A stretch of DNA of 64,000 bases from Arthrobacter sp. SLBN-100 (GTDB lineage: Bacteria > Actinomycetota > Actinomycetes > Actinomycetales > Micrococcaceae), in contig NZ_VFMY01000001.1 of NCBI RefSeq assembly GCF_006715305.1, forward strand, positions 4,278,001 to 4,342,000. Direction: 5' to 3'. Shown here piece after piece: positions 62,961 through 64,000 of this stretch; the stretch's first letter is position 1; every line of letters starts with the position of its first letter. The notes below the pieces were generated by a model. The model ran no database searches. It was not told where the DNA came from and was given only the letters and a program-made list of their open reading frames with translations. The translations under genes were made by a program, and so were the position numbers.

Positions 62961-64000
62961 GCGTTCTCCTCAAAAATTGCTGGCGGTTCTTCGGCCGGCA
63001 CCCGCCCGTCGCGGATGATGCCTGCCACCACTGCGGCACGGCGTCGAACAGACTCAACCTCCGCCGTCGACGTACCCGCCAGGTTGACGTGGCCGATCTT
63101 GCGGCCCGGGCGCACGGATTTGCCGTAGCAGTGCACCTTGGCCGCAGGTTCGCTGGCAAGAGCCAGCGGGAAAGCGGAGAAGAGGTCCTGGTTGTCGCCG
63201 CCCAGGAAGTTCTTCATCACCACCACCGGTGCCAGGGCATCGGTGGCACCCAGGGGCAGATTCAGTACAGCCCGAAGGTGCTGCTCAAACTGGCTTGTTA
63301 CCGACCCGTCCTGCGTCCAGTGCCCCGTGTTGTGCGGCCGCATCGCGAGTTCATTGATCAGGAAGCCCGCCCCAGTTCCAGGCGTCTCGAAGAGTTCCAC
63401 GGCCAGGACGCCAGTGACTCCAAGTTCGTTGGCGATCCGCAGTGCGGCGTCCTCCGCTGCGGCAGCAACCTCCACCGGGATATCGAGGGCAGGGGCAATG
63501 ACTTCGTCGCAGACGCCGTCCACCTGGACAGTGTGAACTACGGGCCACGCCCGGGCTTCGCCGTCAGGCGTCCGTGCAACCAGCGCGGACAGTTCGCGGG
63601 TGAATTCCACTTTTGCTTCTGCGAGGAGGGGGCTCATGGCCTCGAACCAGCTGCTGGTTTCGGCGGCCTCTTCCGGGGAGGAGATGATCCGTACGCCCTT
63701 GCCGTCGTAGCCGCCGCGCGGCATCTTCAGCACCACGGGCCAGCCGGTTTGCTCACCAAAGCTGACGAGCGCGGCCACGTCGGAAACGGAAGCCCAGGCG
63801 GGATTCGGCAGTTCCAGGCGGTCGATGGCGGCGCGCATTACGAGTTTGTCCTGGGCATGGACGAGGGCATCCGGCCCGGGCTGGACATTGACGCCGGCTT
63901 CCTGCAGGGCCCGGAGATGGGCTGTGGGAACGTGCTCGTGGTCGAACGTCATCACATCCAAGCCCTTGGAGAATTCCAGCAGGGCCTGGAAGTCCTTGTA
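62957..64000 (-). CDS. purK: 5-(carboxyamino)imidazole ribonucleotide synthase, 5' partial
   Basis: The frame is open to the window edge; the first visible codons read [13 protein letters not shown], and the true start lies beyond base 64000. 347 codons are seen. ATP-grasp marks: [10 protein letters not shown] (typical of PurK), [18 protein letters not shown] (ATP-binding), [35 protein letters not shown] (metal and substrate loop, typical for PurK) and [14 protein letters not shown]. It carboxylates aminoimidazole ribonucleotide using ATP and bicarbonate. Overlaps purE by 4 nt, giving a purKE operon. Confidence 0.96.
   Translation of the reverse strand, partial: YKDFQALLEFSKGLDVMTFDHEHVPTAHLRALQEAGVNVQPGPDALVHAQDKLVMRAAIDRLELPNPAWASVSDVAALVSFGEQTGWPVVLKMPRGGYDGKGVRIISSPEEAAETSSWFEAMSPLLAEAKVEFTRELSALVARTPDGEARAWPVVHTVQVDGVCDEVIAPALDIPVEVAAAAEDAALRIANELGVTGVLAVELFETPGTGAGFLINELAMRPHNTGHWTQDGSVTSQFEQHLRAVLNLPLGATDALAPVVVMKNFLGGDNQDLFSAFPLALASEPAAKVHCYGKSVRPGRKIGHVNLAGTSTAEVESVRRRAAVVAGIIRDGRVPAEEPPAIFEENA

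Overview
The window is high-GC chromosomal DNA that reads as a Micrococcaceae actinobacterium of the Arthrobacter / Pseudarthrobacter type. The pointers are strong G/C third-codon bias, many GTG and TTG starts, a mycothiol S-conjugate amidase (Mca), actinobacterial families of unknown function (DUF501, DUF4245, DUF4307), class II GlpX fructose bisphosphatase, a PIN-PhoH (PhoH2) protein and many apparently leaderless promoters. I see no prophage, transposase, integrase, CRISPR array or rRNA. About 62 protein genes and one tRNA fill the window, and no gene-free gap exceeds 300 bases.

Layout. 1-1.8 kb: the 3' end of a sugar-type ABC solute-binding protein, convergent with an alpha/beta hydrolase. 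1.9-5.5 kb: the sdhCDAB operon on the minus strand with a clear promoter. 5.7-10.2 kb: mannose-1-phosphate guanylyltransferase, an M20 amidohydrolase, and an OhrR-Ohr peroxide module followed by a quinone-type oxidoreductase. 10.4-21.2 kb: a nucleoside-uptake and salvage block (PnrA/BMP-type lipoprotein, ABC ATPase, two permeases, cytidine deaminase, thymidine phosphorylase, two DedA membrane proteins, adenosine deaminase, MazG-like pyrophosphohydrolase). 21.3-29.2 kb: enolase, an FtsB/DivIC-like protein, DUF501, Ppx/GppA, a mycosin-like subtilase, type II NADH dehydrogenase, an ACT-GNAT fusion and a tRNA with a UAA anticodon. 29.5-34.7 kb: a five-gene branched-chain amino acid ABC operon (livJHMGF). 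34.9-39.3 kb: a Bax-inhibitor-1 family protein with a Q/G/Y/P-rich N terminus, galTK and a divergent aldose epimerase. 39.4-43.8 kb: AI-2E family transporter, ilvA, rhomboid protease, greA, DUF4307. 43.9-48.6 kb: mca, a small membrane protein, hemolysin III, cis-prenyltransferase, phoH2. 48.9-54.0 kb: GNAT, an unknown, prepilin peptidase, Nudix, and a TetR-controlled 14-TM MFS exporter. 54.1-64 kb: fumC, carbonic anhydrase, DUF4245, glpX, a FemX-like aminoacyltransferase, manA, an LCP protein, purE and partial purK.

Most of this is ordinary core metabolism: TCA steps (sdh, fumC), glycolysis and gluconeogenesis (eno, glpX), the Leloir pathway (gal), mannose activation (manA plus the guanylyltransferase) and envelope assembly (cis-prenyltransferase, FemX-like, LCP).

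The signals most worth a second look are: (1) two tiny ORFs, one with a strong ribosome binding site, directly upstream of phoH2, where mycobacteria carry a small antitoxin gene; (2) a MazG-like gene that carries pieces of two dispersed palindromic repeats inside its reading frame and whose second MazG domain is incomplete; (3) a UAA-anticodon tRNA without the long variable arm expected of tRNA-Leu; (4) a recurring TANNNT box 6-7 nt before the start codon of at least fifteen genes, which implies leaderless transcripts and fixes several starts; (5) operator-like palindromes at ohrR, tetR, ndh and livJ. None of these amounts to a proven new system.
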